From NCBI GenBank assembly GCA_013398175.1, contig VZRZ01006844.1, positions 62,001-126,000 of the forward strand: a stretch of DNA of 64,000 bases. The letters are read 5' to 3'. The position numbers and the translations under genes are program-made. This stretch comes from Climacteris rufus. Its lineage: Eukaryota; Chordata; Aves; Passeriformes; Climacteridae. Shown here piece by piece: positions 12,195-24,408 of this stretch; position 1 is the stretch's first letter, and each line of letters opens with the position of its first letter. The notes below the pieces were generated by a model. It ran no database searches and had not been told where the DNA came from. It was given only the letters and a program-made list of their open reading frames with translations.

Positions 12195-14977
12195 TTTTGT
12201 TTGCTTGTTTTGGATAGACATTATTTTTTGGATGCAAGTTTTTCTTTAAGAACTGAAAAGTCTCAGCCTATCTAGGTTTCATGGAGTAGATCATGCTATG
12301 GTTCACTTTAAAGCTGCATAATATGTACGGCCTACTATTAACTCTCTTTCTACCACCCTCATCATCACTCTTGAAACTACAGAAACGCAAAAGTAAGGCA
12401 TTTCAAGGACAGGTCATTTTTATAAATGTCAAGAATTGACCAACCATTATAAAGGATTGTCAGGTCCCTTAATTCATAAATAGCAAGTGATGAAAATTAC
12501 AGAAGTAACTGCCTGTTTCTTCAATTAAAAGACACTGAATCAGAATTACAGTCTGGAGATAGAATTTTACAAATGCATGTAGGCAAAAACAAATGACAAG
12601 AAGTTCTGATTTTCCTGACAATTTTAAGATCTTGAGAACAAAGATCAAGGCTTTGAATGCAAATAATTTATGTTAAAATATTTTAAACCATTTAGAAACC
12701 ATCAGTGTTGAACCTGTATTCTACTCACAGTGAAGAAAGCTGCAAAAAATAGTTTATAGAAATGAAGACACAACATAAGTTTGGTGCTAAATACAAAGCC
12801 TTTTTAGTGGATTTCAAATCTATTGTTGAATTTTTGGCTAATCATTTGTGCATGAACAAATATGGATTTCTGTCTGAAATCTGTGCAGATGGCCTGGCAT
12901 CACATTTGCACACACAGTGGCAAGTCATAAGTGTGCAAATATCCTCCCATGAAGAAGTATAAACTAAATGGCACAAAGTTAATGAACATTTCAAGCTTAA
13001 CTTTTACAATACTTGTAGTAATAACTACCAGGTACTGAAGTTCCCAGATGTTTTGCTGGATTCATTGCTGAATGTTTATTTGAGACCTACTCAATACCTG
13101 TATTTCTCTGAGAACAAAATAATAAATTAATCTCAAAAGTAGAGATTGGAAGACATTCATAAGAGTACAGTTTAATTTCTGTTGTTCAAGTAACATCCTA
13201 TTTCTAAAATGTATTAGTAAGGTTTGCCTAATCCACTGGATATTACTACCTTTCATTACCGTGTTGAGAATTGGAGTGCATGGAGTAATTAAAATATCAT
13301 TTTGTGGGCCACTTCCTCATACTTTGTTTTGTGCAGCAGAAGAAATACAGGACTTTGTGAGTAATTTTTGGCACTTTTCACTGCCATTTACTGAATGTTC
13401 TCACTTCCAGGGAAATACTAAGAGAATGAATCAAGATGGAGCAGTACTTGGCATGTACACAAGAAATGGACAGGGTTTATATCCAGGTCTAAATGTTTTC
13501 GAAAAGAATCCTCCTAATCCACTCATCTCAAAAAGTCTCTAACATCTCTGCCTTCCTAACTCTCAGTTTTTATCTCTGCATTAAATAAGTGCAGAAATCC
13601 TTCTTGAAGACTGAGAGTGAAATCATGGATCCTTTCAAATTCACAACAGAACTCCCACAGATGTAACACAACAACAGGATATTTTACTAAGGCTGCATAT
13701 GTAACATAGAACATCACGTAAGTTGTGAGAATCGTGAATTTGTCCTATCTGCACCCTATCGATCCTCGCAATCTCTTCTCCTTCACTAAAAGAAGTTTCT
13801 ACTTTGCAGCATCCTCAAAGAATTTGTTTCATAGTTTTGTTTCATTTCATAGAAAAAAATCAATTTCATAAAAGATAAATGCATTCTCAATTTGAAGCTG
13901 TTTCAAAATGAAGGTTTTTTTAATTTAGAAAACATGCAAGAAAAACGTTCTTCGCTTTATTTTAAAGCTTATCTACTTCGTTTTATCTATTTACCAAATT
14001 TGTTGTAATGCATGTGTGTTCTTTCACTAAGCTTCATTACTAATAAATTAAGTATGTGCAAAAACAATTCATCCACTCCTATCAATTTTTCTCTTTCCTC
14101 AGACTATTACCTCACAAATAAAAATATTGTCTTCCATGTCTTCCAGTGTATAAATATGTCTAGGTATATTTTGCAGTAGTTGATCCATTTTTGTATATTC
14201 TAAATTAAAACTGAAAAAGCTCTGATGCAGATCTCAATGACAACTAACATTTCATGCTTTAAGTCACAATCCCTCCCATCACAGCTTTTGCTTAGTTCCT
14301 GATTGTGATTTTCTATTCCTATGATTCAGTTCATAGAAACATATACTTCTAACACCCATATCAACAGCTCTTCTAAAACCACAGTTATTGCATATGTTAA
14401 CAAGTGACAAATATAGAACAGAAGTTCTACTATTTTGAGAAATATCCTGTCAGAAACAGTTTTCCTCAAAGTGCACAAACCAGTAACAGCTGAGAAAGTT
14501 CACATTTTTCCCAAGCCAGGTAATTTTTGAATTGTATGAAATCAACTATTTGCTACAATGACCCCTGAAGCTTTATGAAAAATTACACTATATGTTATAA
14601 ACATCCAGTATGCCATAAAAATACAGCAGAAAGTTCTCATTAAAATTCTAAATTTCTTTCTGTGATACATTCTAGCATAAAGTGATGCATTTGTCCATTG
14701 ATAAAATGTAATACTCATATAAATAGACCTAATGCTTGCGTAGCATCATCATTCTACTACACACATTGATTACACAGCTATATAAACAAGCACATTTATC
14801 TAGATTAAGCATCAAGGTTTCAGGAACTGGCAAGCTTTAGGTTGTTAAGTCATTAGCATCCTTCTGTGACAGGATGATTTTTTAAAACAGCACACAAGTG
14901 TCAGGATATAATATAACAACATAGCAATTTTTTTTAACAATATTTACTGCTGATCAGCTAAACACTGTAAAAGTAGT
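12195..14977. other. Intergenic, no gene seen
   Basis: About 2.8 kb, strongly AT-rich. The open frames of 64-93 codons at 12762-13542 are not recognised and lack splice boundaries. No mobile element was identified. Confidence 0.5.
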
Positions 14978-14993
14978 CTGTAATTAATTACAG
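14978..14993. promoter_or_regulatory. Perfect 16-bp palindrome with paired-type homeodomain site
   Basis: The sequence CTGTAATTAATTACAG equals its own reverse complement. Its centre, TAATTAATTA, is a TAAT-N2-ATTA site, the arrangement bound by dimers of paired-class homeodomains. It sits in an AT-rich stretch where TAATTA alone is common, so the palindrome is the more informative property. Function is inferred. Confidence 0.4.
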
Positions 14994-16019
14994 TAGCTTC
15001 ATTCATTAAAGTGTATGGTAGCTGTTCAAACTGTGATTTGTGTAAGGAAAAACTTTATTTTTGTCAGCACATTTTTCTATAATCTTCTTCCTAATTTTCT
15101 TTCTTCTGCAGTAAAATCAGATTGTTCTCTGCCTCCTCCCTTTCTTGCTTTCCATTTTCCCCAAAATAAAGTAATATTCATTTACTACAGAAGACTAAAT
15201 GATCAGGAATGACCAAGTTCTTTTTACAATTTGGCTATCTGCAGATTGATTGAAGACCCACTGGGGCCAGAGTACTTCATTTCAGGGGGCATTGACTTGA
15301 CCCCATTTCTTGCATTGCAGAGATAACAGTGGCCTAGCACCAATTTTTTTGTGCAGTTTAGTGATGACATGAGGAAGAAAACACAGCTTTTTATCCTTTC
15401 ATTTTTATTTAACTACTGCATGCCCTACACAGTTTTATAACCAGGGCCAAGTAAGTTTTCACGTATAAGGTTGTTTAAACTAAGAAAGTGAAAGGAAGCT
15501 AGGTTAGTTGTCTCTAATTCAGGGACACTCACAATTAATGCAAGATACTGAAGTACTATTAACTGCTGAAGAAAGGCCTTTTTCAAGTAAGACACACAAA
15601 TGGCCACTGAGGAACTTGAAATATGCAAAATGAGCCAAACTGTTCAATTTTAGAAGGTGCTGGTGCCCATCTCCCAGCCCAGCTCATCTGCATGATACCA
15701 TTCAACATTGCTCCAAACGGCATTTGATGAGGTGCTATAGACTGATGAACCAAAAGAGACACTGCTCACAGTAGCCAGATTCCTGGCACCAAAATATTTA
15801 TCAGAGTGTTCTTAATCAGTTGCCTAAGGATGCCCAAAATTAGCTTAGTTGGGTAACTATTTAAACTGACCAAACCTTTTTTCCTGCTGAGATAAATGTC
15901 ATCTGTATTTTCTTGTGAACTGTGCAGGTCTGTAGCAGTGTAGTGTAGTACAGTCCAGTCTTTAGTATGACACTTTAGTTTAGAGATTGGTGGAACCTAT
16001 ACACTATGACTCTACTCCC
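14994..16019. other. Intergenic, no gene seen
   Basis: A strong acceptor-like polypyrimidine tract ending in CTGCAG lies near 15080-15110, and an AATAAA word lies near 15165. No coding frame between them is convincing. The remainder shows no gene and no repeat. Confidence 0.45.
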
Positions 16020-16095
16020 AAGTCCTCTGACTGCAGCAGAACCACAGTAGTTTCCTGTACTCACCTTGTGCAAGCTATTTAACCTTCAGTCAGGA
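16020..16095 (+). mobile_element. Possible ancient MIR/CORE-SINE remnant
   Basis: The segment CCTTGTGCAAGCTATTTAAC followed by CTTCAGT resembles the conserved region of MIR, in which CCTTGGGCAAGTTACTTAACCT is followed by a CTCAGT word. MIR copies are old and sparse in birds, and only about 35 bp is clearly alike, so a chance match is possible. Confidence 0.35.
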
Positions 16096-17663
16096 CACCC
16101 CCCACCTATGCAAGGTGAGGTACACCTGCCTAGCCCTCCCCATTCCTAAAAAAAAATTAAAAAAAAATAAAAACAACCAAACTTACTGTACTGAAAAGGC
16201 TGGGAATGAGGTGACATGAGCATGCAGCTGTCATGTAGTGTATAACAAAAAGCAGTGATGACCATGTGTGGGTGTGCAAAGAGAAAACAGCATGGACTGA
16301 GAAGACAGCAGTGGATTGCACTGAGAAATGGGCAAAAAGGAACACATTCAATCTTTCTGACAGAGAATGGCTTTAATTACTGTTGCACAAACAATGATGC
16401 ATTTTAACAAGTCGGGAGTTGTCAGCAGCAGTCTCACAAATGATAGTTGTTAATTAAAACTTTATTTTCAACTTTAGCCTATATTTTATAGCCTGACACG
16501 GGCCCCAGAATAAGTTTAGGGGATCAGAACCTGCTGTTGCATTTGCACAGCTCCTGTGGAAACCTGCAGGCATGGTTTTTTCTATGCACCGAGAAAACTT
16601 ACTTCTAATGTCACACACACACAACATGGTTGCATCTCTCTTCCCTCTAGCTAGAACAGAATACCTCTAAACTATTATAAAAGTAGCTAGACTTGCATAG
16701 CAGATTTCTGTAACTTTATATTTGTAAATAGTATGATGAGAGGCACTAACAGATAAGAAACTGCCTCATCAAAAGGATGAACCTTTTACTGTCCTCCTGA
16801 GACAATACTACTTAGCTCTGGAAGGTCTTTTCAGCAACAAATTATGGCAAATTTTATATAATAGGTACAAATTGCAGTACAGATGTAGCTCCTCAAGTAG
16901 ACTTCACTGTAACTGGAATCTAATCAATACTCAAAGACATTGCATTGCACATTTTGTTTGAATTCAGAATTCTGTTAAGCACAACTTTAGCTCATACCTG
17001 TGTGAGTTCTCCTGTTCACCTTTATGATTAACACATGGTTTTTTGGCTTTGTTGTGGAATGTTAGCCACCATAGATGACAATCCCCTTTAACCTCCACAT
17101 AAGCTTCTAACCCCTAACTCTGAGATTTTGCTAACAGACACCCAAATGCAAATGCAGAAAGCCAAAGTGCAACATCTAAGTACAAGATCATAGAAACTTC
17201 TCATCTGCCCAATTTTGCAGATTCTGTTTTAGTCAGTTCTTTGCTTGCTTTGAGCAGAGTACAGACATATACAGATCATGAAAGAAACGTGTCTTTAGTT
17301 CCAGGAGACCAAGTTTTAAGTTACTGTGATGTGTTCAAAACTACACCCAGAAGTCTTCATGGGATTTCAAAAACAGAACCGTCAAAATTCCCATACCAGC
17401 TAGCATCCTTCCAAATAAAAAATTCACACCCCATGGATAAGGAAAAAATACTACACAAAGTATAGGACTCCTGAGTTTGTGTGTTCCTGCACACGTCCTC
17501 TTTTCCCACACAGAAATCTTTTTGGAAAAATCAGAAGACTCTTTGTTTCCAGACTTCCTGTAGCAGATGGCACAAGGTAGGGGTGTCAGGAATCTCAAGT
17601 ATGTCCAGCCAGTCACACCAAAGCAGGCAGCGCAGGCCGTGCCCCTGCGGCCATGTTAACAAA
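16096..17663. other. Intergenic, no gene seen
   Basis: About 1.6 kb without a gene. It includes an A-rich run near 16148-16170 and a short (CA)n at about 16612. Open frames at 17241-17616 overlap on both strands and lead into the CpG-rich LTR. Confidence 0.5.
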
Positions 17664-17668
17664 CATGG

Positions 17669-18419
17669 TGTCCCGGGTGTGCCCTGGGGCGGGGCTTGTG
17701 CGGGGGGCGTGGCTACAGCGGTGTGGGCGTGGCTATGTTGCTGTGCCATAGCACTGATGTCATTACTGGGGGCGTGGCTTCGGGGCAATGACCGCGCTTG
17801 GGGAGCGGCGCCATTTTGTTCTGTTTCTTCCTCACAGAAGTGGCTGGGACCAGCGCTGCAGACTCTAGTCTTCTCCCACCACTGCCCGTCCCTTCCCATC
17901 CCTTCAAGTCCTTAGGGTGAGCACAGCTGAGTCATGGACACAGCCCTGAAGCAGCAAAGCAATTTGAAAGGATCCAAGGCTGAGCCGAGCCATGGGCTGA
18001 ATCGAGCCAAATACTGCGAATACCACAGCTGAGCCCAGTGTTTTGGGAGCGGATGGCGCAATGTGGACAATCTAAGTTTTAGAGGGGTTGTCAGTCATTG
18101 TTTTCTGTTGTCTTGGGCTCAGTCACAGGGAGAGCCAGCTAAGGAGAGTGGCCACCATCTTGTCTTTGTGCCAGCAGCCATGCAGAACTAAGTCAAGGTG
18201 GTGAACACCTTTTGTGTGTAAAGCACCTTCTCATTTGCATACTTCTGTTATTAATATTGCTGCTTTTATTGTGTATTTCTTATTCCATTGCTGTTTACTT
18301 CCAGTAAATTGTTATCTCAACCCAGAGTCTCTGCCTTTGTCCCTCTCACTGGAGAGGGGCAGAGGAAAGAGTAGAGGCTTATTTGGGGTTTAATTCCCAG
18401 CTGGTGTTAAACCACCACA
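17669..18419 (+). mobile_element. CpG-rich solo LTR, ERVL-like (family C)
   Basis: The right end reads GCTGGTGTTAAACCACCACA, preceded by a segment containing TTATCTCAACCC. Both features match, from memory, a widespread avian ERV LTR 3' end. A TG start at 17669 and a CA end at 18418-18419 give about 751 bp. The flanks CATGG (17664-17668) and TATGG (18420-18424) could be a 5-bp target-site duplication with one mismatch, which is the ERVL length. The 5' limit rests on this duplication and is less certain than the 3' end. The first 150 bp is rich in CpG and GC boxes. No internal proviral sequence follows. The 144- and 122-codon frames on its two strands reflect G+C content, not genes. Confidence 0.6.
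17686..17820 (+). promoter_or_regulatory. CpG-dense promoter-like block within LTR family C
   Basis: This block holds GGGGCGGGGC (SP1-type, 17686-17695), three copies of GGGCGTGGC (KLF/SP-type, at 17705, 17725 and 17770), TGATGTCAT (ATF/CRE-like, 17755-17763) and CCATTTTG (YY1-type, 17811-17818). CpG is frequent here and rare in the rest of the window. It probably represents the LTR's U3 promoter. A possible splice donor, AGG followed by GTGAGC, lies near 17914-17921. Activity is inferred. Confidence 0.5.
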
Positions 18420-18424
18420 TATGG

Positions 18425-21400
18425 TATCTAAAAAATTCCAGGGAGCAGAATTTTGTCCTGAAAAAAGAGATATAACTAAGGAATATGGCACAAGAGAAGT
18501 TTTCACAGGGAGCACTGTAAGTGAAAAAAGTAACAGTCAACTCAGCTGAGATGCAGGTAACCTTAAACTGGTGCAGTCAAACACTATAAGGGTATTCCTT
18601 GAATGCCATTAGTACTGTCTCACCTTTTAAATTGATTTCTTGTCAGTAGACTGATTTGTATACCAATTTTAGGCACTTCTTTATGAGTAATATTACTATT
18701 ATTATAACACTCTAGTTGTACAGATGGATTGCATAGGCTGTCTACATTTAGAATTCCATGTAGATGATGCACAAAATTGAGCTGGAAGAATTTTTCTGAA
18801 AGGGTTTAATGTCTATCAGCGAGTCATTGATCTTGAATGAGCACAGGTTTTCTTCATCTTGATAGGTGTCTATGTACCATCCCTAGACATCCCTTGATAC
18901 AGCAGTGAGTAAAAGCAGTGGGAAGCCACTCAAGTCAGCAAATTGCATCCAAGCCTAAGCCATGCTAACTGTAGTGAGCTAGACATCTGTTTGGCACTGC
19001 CCATGTGAAAGATGGCAACACACCAGTTCCTGAGCTATTCCTTCTCTCTGTGTCTAGTGATCCAATTGTCCATTGATTTGATACCAACAACCCTGACTTG
19101 AAAGTGGCTATCAACACTGGGATGAAGTGGTTTCTTGTTGCAGTCGTGTGCTGCTTTTCTTGGCAAGAAAAAAAAAGAAACTGAGACTGAAAGAACATCC
19201 ATGAGGCTGCCCCTGACAAGGCGAGGGTGCATGCAGCCATGGGAATGTGGGAACAGGGCAATCAGAACAGTGTCACAGGATGGGAACATTATGGCTACAG
19301 CAGTCTGGAAAATGCTTAGCTCCCTGATAACTGCAATCCTGCAAGGAGCAGAGGCAGAAATACAACCTTTGAAAATGTACAAAAAAAAAGAGTAAATACC
19401 TTCCATTGCATTCAGAAATCCATCCATAGTCTTTAAAACAGAAACAGATTGTGGCAGAGAATTACCTGACTCAGATCAGCAGTTTCTCTTTCAGCAGAAA
19501 TAATTCACCATGATCCTGTATATTGGTCAAAAGGTAAAGATTTAGTGAGAATTACAGGGGGAAAAGAAAAAAACAAAACACACACACACAAAAAAAAAAA
19601 TCCCCAAACCTTCTGGAAGTATTCTAGTTTGGATAATATAAAAAGACCACAACCAGAAGAAGAGATATCCATCTCTATAGTTTTGTTAATTAAGAAGGCA
19701 AGCACAAAGGGAATACTTTATGAATGGCAGTATTTGAAAACCATGAAAAATCTTCAAAGGCTTTTGCAGGTAAAATTATCCCAAATCCAGGAAAGGGCTA
19801 TACTGGTGGCAGCCTTGTATTAAACAGGAAGTGAAAAACAAAGCTACAAAGGTACATTTAGTAGCCACAGGAGAACACATAAAACACTGGATAAACGATA
19901 TAATGTGTTTGTTAAAGATGCTATACTGTAGCTGGCAAATACTGATCTAGCAGGATTTAGTTTAGCACAGAAGGCGTTGGAGATGTGAGCAGTACTTGAG
20001 CCCCACACACCTCAACAGATGTGTGTGGGAATGCCTCTTGGGAAATAACTAGCCTGTCAGACTCTAAATTTGCATGGGAGACTGTCCCAGTGAAAACACT
20101 GCTAAGAATTCAGGTTCAGGATTATTTTTGTGGTAGATGTGAGGAAGAAGGAAACTTTCCATATTAACCTACTGGTTTGGACATGTAACTGAGACAGATT
20201 GAGGACCAAATCCCTCAACTAGGCACAAGGGCAGCTAGTATCTGATCCTTCATGTGCTTAGTGTTCTGGTCATGCACATCCAGGCAAATGCTGTAGATTA
20301 TGAAGCAGGAACAGTCCTGAGACAGGATAAAAAGAACATTAGAGATTTTGATGGATAAACCCACCCCATTCTGGACAGCCTTATACATCACTATACACAG
20401 ATGCAGATTTATTGAAGGTCAAGGAGAAATTTGTATTGAAAATTTCAAGAACAATATGGTATTGAAGTGACCTAGTTTATTTTTCCTCAAACAGGATTCT
20501 AGTGTATGCACAACAAAACCTCTCTGTGAAACAAGCCAAGAAACAAGAGGAGATCTGAAGCAAAACACTTATCCAGATTCAGTCAGTGCTGTCTCCATTA
20601 GATTTTATGTTTCCTGTGGTTCCTGACACATACCTGTTGTCTGTCAGGAGGCTTGCACATGGAGTATGTGAAGCTGCTACTTCTCACCTTGGCATAGATG
20701 GGGTTAAGGTCAAAACAAGCCTGGCACAAGCAAAATAGTGATGGAAAAAATCCCACCATTTTTTTAAACACAGTGAGTGCAGACTGTGATTGAGGAATCA
20801 TCAAAAGTGGTTCAGTTGGTTGCTCAATTAAGTGACCAGCAGATAAACATTGTGTGAGCCAGACTTACCACCCAGGAAGCCTCTGAGCCATAGGGAAGAT
20901 GACATACTGAATGCTGTAGCTGCTCTTCAAGACAGTCAGAAAATGTTGGCTGAAAACAACCCTTCTGCTGTGAGATATTTAGACAAAAGCACACATGGAG
21001 AGAGCACCACTTTTATGAGCTCCAGCAAAAACAACTTTGGACTCAAATTCAACAAACAGCCTTGCAAATTTTTTAAAAATTTGTTTTGTGTTCTTGTCTT
21101 AGAATTTCCTGCATGTAGCATCTTTCAGCTTCTATCACCTTTATCTCTCATCTAGGAAGAAAAATGTCATTCTAAACCATTTGGACTCAAAATAGCTGCC
21201 AGTATTTCTGGTTTCAAAAAGTATGATAATTTTCATTATGTTTAAATGGAACTACTTCCTGAGAAAGAAACGGGCCATCTCACAATGGGCACCTGGCATA
21301 TCTGAATTGTAGCATCTGCACTTCAGGCTTATAACTCACAGGGAGAGGGAAGTTTATTTTTCAGGAGTTGAGAGGACACGTTTTCAGTACCACTGCCCCT

Positions 21401-21809
21401 AGAGCTCTACCAAGCTCACTGTCATGATCTGCCTGCTTGCTGTGTTTCCCCTGCTTAGACAGGGTTTCCCAGCTGAGGGAGTGACCATGCACTATTGCAG
21501 ATACCACTCTATCTGTTTAGATGCTATAGAAGAAGCAAAAGCTTCAAATTGTCACTCTTGTTTGGAAAAAAAAAAAAAAAGTTTTCCAAAGCTCAAATAT
21601 GTTCCTTGACCTTAAACTTGGTCATTTGATGATCTCCTTAAACAACTTCTGCAGATACAGCCCGGAACCTCATTTTCCAGAATAGTCACCCTTCAAGAAG
21701 TTTTCAGTGAATCCTAGTGACTGACCATCTGCAGATCATCTTTGTGACACCAGTTTTTCATCATGTCAAATGTTACTCAGAAACTGCAGCAGTTCTAAAG
21801 ATTTTCTTT
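18425..21809. other. Intergenic, no gene seen
   Basis: About 3.4 kb without a supported gene. The longest frame is a 130-codon minus-strand frame at 19035-19427, opposed by an 86-codon plus-strand frame. Neither has a recognised domain. The 101-codon frame at 20850-21155 is likewise unassigned. A short CA/A microsatellite sits at 19578-19600. Confidence 0.5.
19578..19600 (+). repeat. (CA)n followed by poly(A)
   Basis: A short run of CA dinucleotides passes directly into a run of about ten A residues. This is a simple-sequence repeat. Confidence 0.75.
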
Positions 21810-21814
21810 TTTTA

Positions 21815-21848
<34 letters not shown>

Positions 21849-21853
21849 NTGTT

Positions 21854-21899
<46 letters not shown>
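21810..21899. repeat. Long poly(T) block containing an undetermined base
   Basis: Runs of about 29 T (21817-21845) and about 45 T (21855-21899) are separated by a short ATAN-TGTTG spacer with an N at 21849. Read on the minus strand this is a long poly(A). It could be the tail of a retroposed transcript whose body lies at higher coordinates, or a mis-assembled homopolymer. No source gene was recognised. Confidence 0.8.
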
Positions 21900-21903
<4 letters not shown>

Positions 21904-24315
21904 AAAAGAAGCCTTTGCCTCTCCTGCTCTGCCAGGTTATCCTGGACTCATAACAGCGACAATGTGGCAATGTAACTCATGGATCCTTCTTGCCAGATCA
22001 TCGCAACCCCATCTGCTGTGGTTGTGACTCTTCACAGACAGCAAACCACTCCATTTTCTGGGGCCGGTCTAATGACAGGTTTGTCGGTTTTTCTTATCAA
22101 GTTGTTCCCAGTCACACAGATCTTCCACTTTCTGAGAGTGGTGTGTATCTTCAGCCCTTTCCCTTCTGCTGTACTTTCTGTCTGCAGATCTTTTTCCCTT
22201 CTGTTCTCATCATCTCACACAGCCTTCTGCACACTGGCCTCATTTGCCCTCAGACTCCTCTCTCTACTCTTTCTTGTGGTTTGGGATTGGATTTATCTTT
22301 GGTGGGGAAATTATTCATTTACTGATTTATTTAGTAACATAAATGTTCTTGCCTCCTTCCTTTCCATTGTAATTTTTTTTCCTGATTCTTCAGCAAATCT
22401 TTTAATCAGATGTTGTTTTCTCTTCTTTTCCTTATCACAGCATTTTCCCCTCTTCCCACCAAGGAACCTGCCTCCCACAGAAAAGTTCCAACTTGTGGTA
22501 TCTATGATTTAGATAGCACAGGAACTGCTATTTATTTTGTAGTGCATTTCAACAAATCCTGTTTAATAGCTGTTGAGTTAGGGGTAATCATTAGTCACTT
22601 ACATACATCTGTTCAATTCACAGCAATATACATTAGAATATTTGAATTCCTAGTGTCCCAGGACAATTCTTGCCTATAGATTGAAGCATTCTTACACAGT
22701 GCTACAAGATTACATCAAACTCTTTTGGAGATGAGTATTTTCATGCTTCAGTACTGAGCTTCATTTCATAATGCGCCAAATCTTCCTATTCTTTTATTTC
22801 TAGCTTTATTCTCTTGGTGCAGGAAGAGCACTTTACATTCCAACACAAATACAAATGCAATTCAACAATTTGCATTTCAGTAATCAGTTTAGCATTTGAC
22901 ACTGGGATATGCATCAATAAATTCTGAAAATGACATGGACTTTCTAAGTGACATGCACTTACCCTTTCTATCTTGCAATGGGGCAGTTGTGTTCTCTGTT
23001 TCTAAGGAAACATCACAGCAGAAAATTTGTCCAAATCCATAGACTTGATGTTGCAATTTGCCTAAAATCAGGGAAAATACAACAATGCCAAGTCAAAATC
23101 ATAAAATTTTAAATGTTTCTCTATTTCATTTTGAAAATAAGGTAACTACCTACTTTCACTTAAAAATCACTGAAATGCTACTGTCTTTTAGACAAAAAGT
23201 TGTTATTTTTTCATATAAAGAAAACAGATCAATGTTTCATCATAAACCACTGTAATTTTCAAAAAAACCCCCAAGACAGTTCTACAGTGAATCAGTAGGA
23301 AAGGGGCAAAATTCTCTCCAGCAAGAGAAGACATTCTTCACTGCTGTTTCTATCCAGAAACCTGGGAACAGCTGAGCATGTATAAGACCCTTTTCCTACA
23401 GGCCTCTTTATGAAACCAGAGACAGAGGCCTTCTGTGAGCAAACAGCTCTTTCTCCCACTTCTCAGCCAGACAGTGCACCTTCATCTGTCTGCACTGTTC
23501 CATTTCTGCCAACTCCATCAACTATTAGCTGAGATACCTTTGGGCACTCTGTTGCCTAAGTGACTTTCTCATAGATATGAGCATAGCTGTCACTGATAAC
23601 TGAGGCATCATCTAATGCATGAACGACCCATGGTGTAATTTCTTAATTCTCCAGAGTTTCAATTTTGCCTCATCAGCCATCACAGGAGCCTTACTCTTGG
23701 GGAAATACACTCCTGGCAGCTTGGAAATGAAGTTCCATAAAAATCAGATTTAACCATTGAAAACATTGAAAGTGTCTGTGCTGTCCATGTATTTGTCTCT
23801 TTGGTGCAAAGAAAGAGAAGCAGAACCATGGAAGGAAGGGATTTCAGGCAAGGAACTGCTCTTAGGATAGATTAGGTAGGGCCAAGGAACAGACAGAGGC
23901 TTAATCGGGTCAGTCCTGGGAGATGTTGGATGGGGATAGCATGGGAAGAGATTGGTTTGCGCCTTGATGAAGGATAAGAGAAAGATGGAGATAGACCTGA
24001 TTACAAATGGAAACAATTTAAAAATGGAAATCAAGTACAGAACTCAGTAAAAAGTATGTCTCAACTTCATTTCCTAGAACTTAACATATTAAACATTGTG
24101 ACAGATTCTTATCAGCATCATAAATCTGTCTTGTGGAGTTGATGCTAGTACTTATAATGCAATTGCTATTGCAGATTCATCTTGCATTTCCTCACTAACC
24201 AAAGCAATCCTAGGTAACAACCTATCCATAATAAAATATCAAGTCTCTATTTTCTTTTCTAAATAACAAACCAGGTCATTGTTCCTGTTCTGCATAATAG
24301 GCCAGCTTCTTTATA
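21900..24315. other. Intergenic, pyrimidine-rich in its first 600 bp
   Basis: The plus strand at 21980-22500 is rich in T and C. This removes purine-containing stop codons and explains the overlapping 177- and 111-codon frames there. Neither frame shows homology. The rest of the stretch has short unrecognised frames, including a 94-codon minus-strand frame at 23750-24034. Confidence 0.5.
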
Positions 24316-24370
24316 TCAACAATATCAACATATCAACATATATAGCAACAATATAGCAACATATCAACAA
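24316..24370 (+). repeat. Imperfect short tandem repeat (ATCAACA / ATAGCAACA)
   Basis: Units of 7-13 bp built on ATCAACAT and ATAGCAACA recur about six times. This is a small imperfect minisatellite, located just downstream, on the minus strand, of the exon candidate at 24409-24660. Confidence 0.7.
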
Positions 24371-24408
24371 TGCTACTTATCTAGAGCTTTTTTTACATTC
24401 CTTTGTAC

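Noticed and set aside
17481..17915. A 144-codon frame and an antisense 122-codon frame
   Set aside because: Both extend into the CpG-rich part of an LTR, where high G+C removes stops. The peptides are low-complexity and unrecognised.
18420..18440. TGGTATCT after the family C LTR as a primer-binding site
   Set aside because: The match to a tRNA 3' end is short, and a likely target-site duplication (TATGG) occupies the same place, which favours a solo LTR.
19035..19427. A 130-codon minus-strand frame, considered as a transposase remnant
   Set aside because: I compared it mentally with Harbinger- and hAT-type transposases and found no catalytic motif or ordered similarity.
21979..22512. A 177-codon plus-strand open frame, overlapped by a 111-codon frame
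   Set aside because: The strand is strongly pyrimidine-rich, which depletes stop codons in all plus frames. Two overlapping open frames confirm the composition effect, and no domain is visible.
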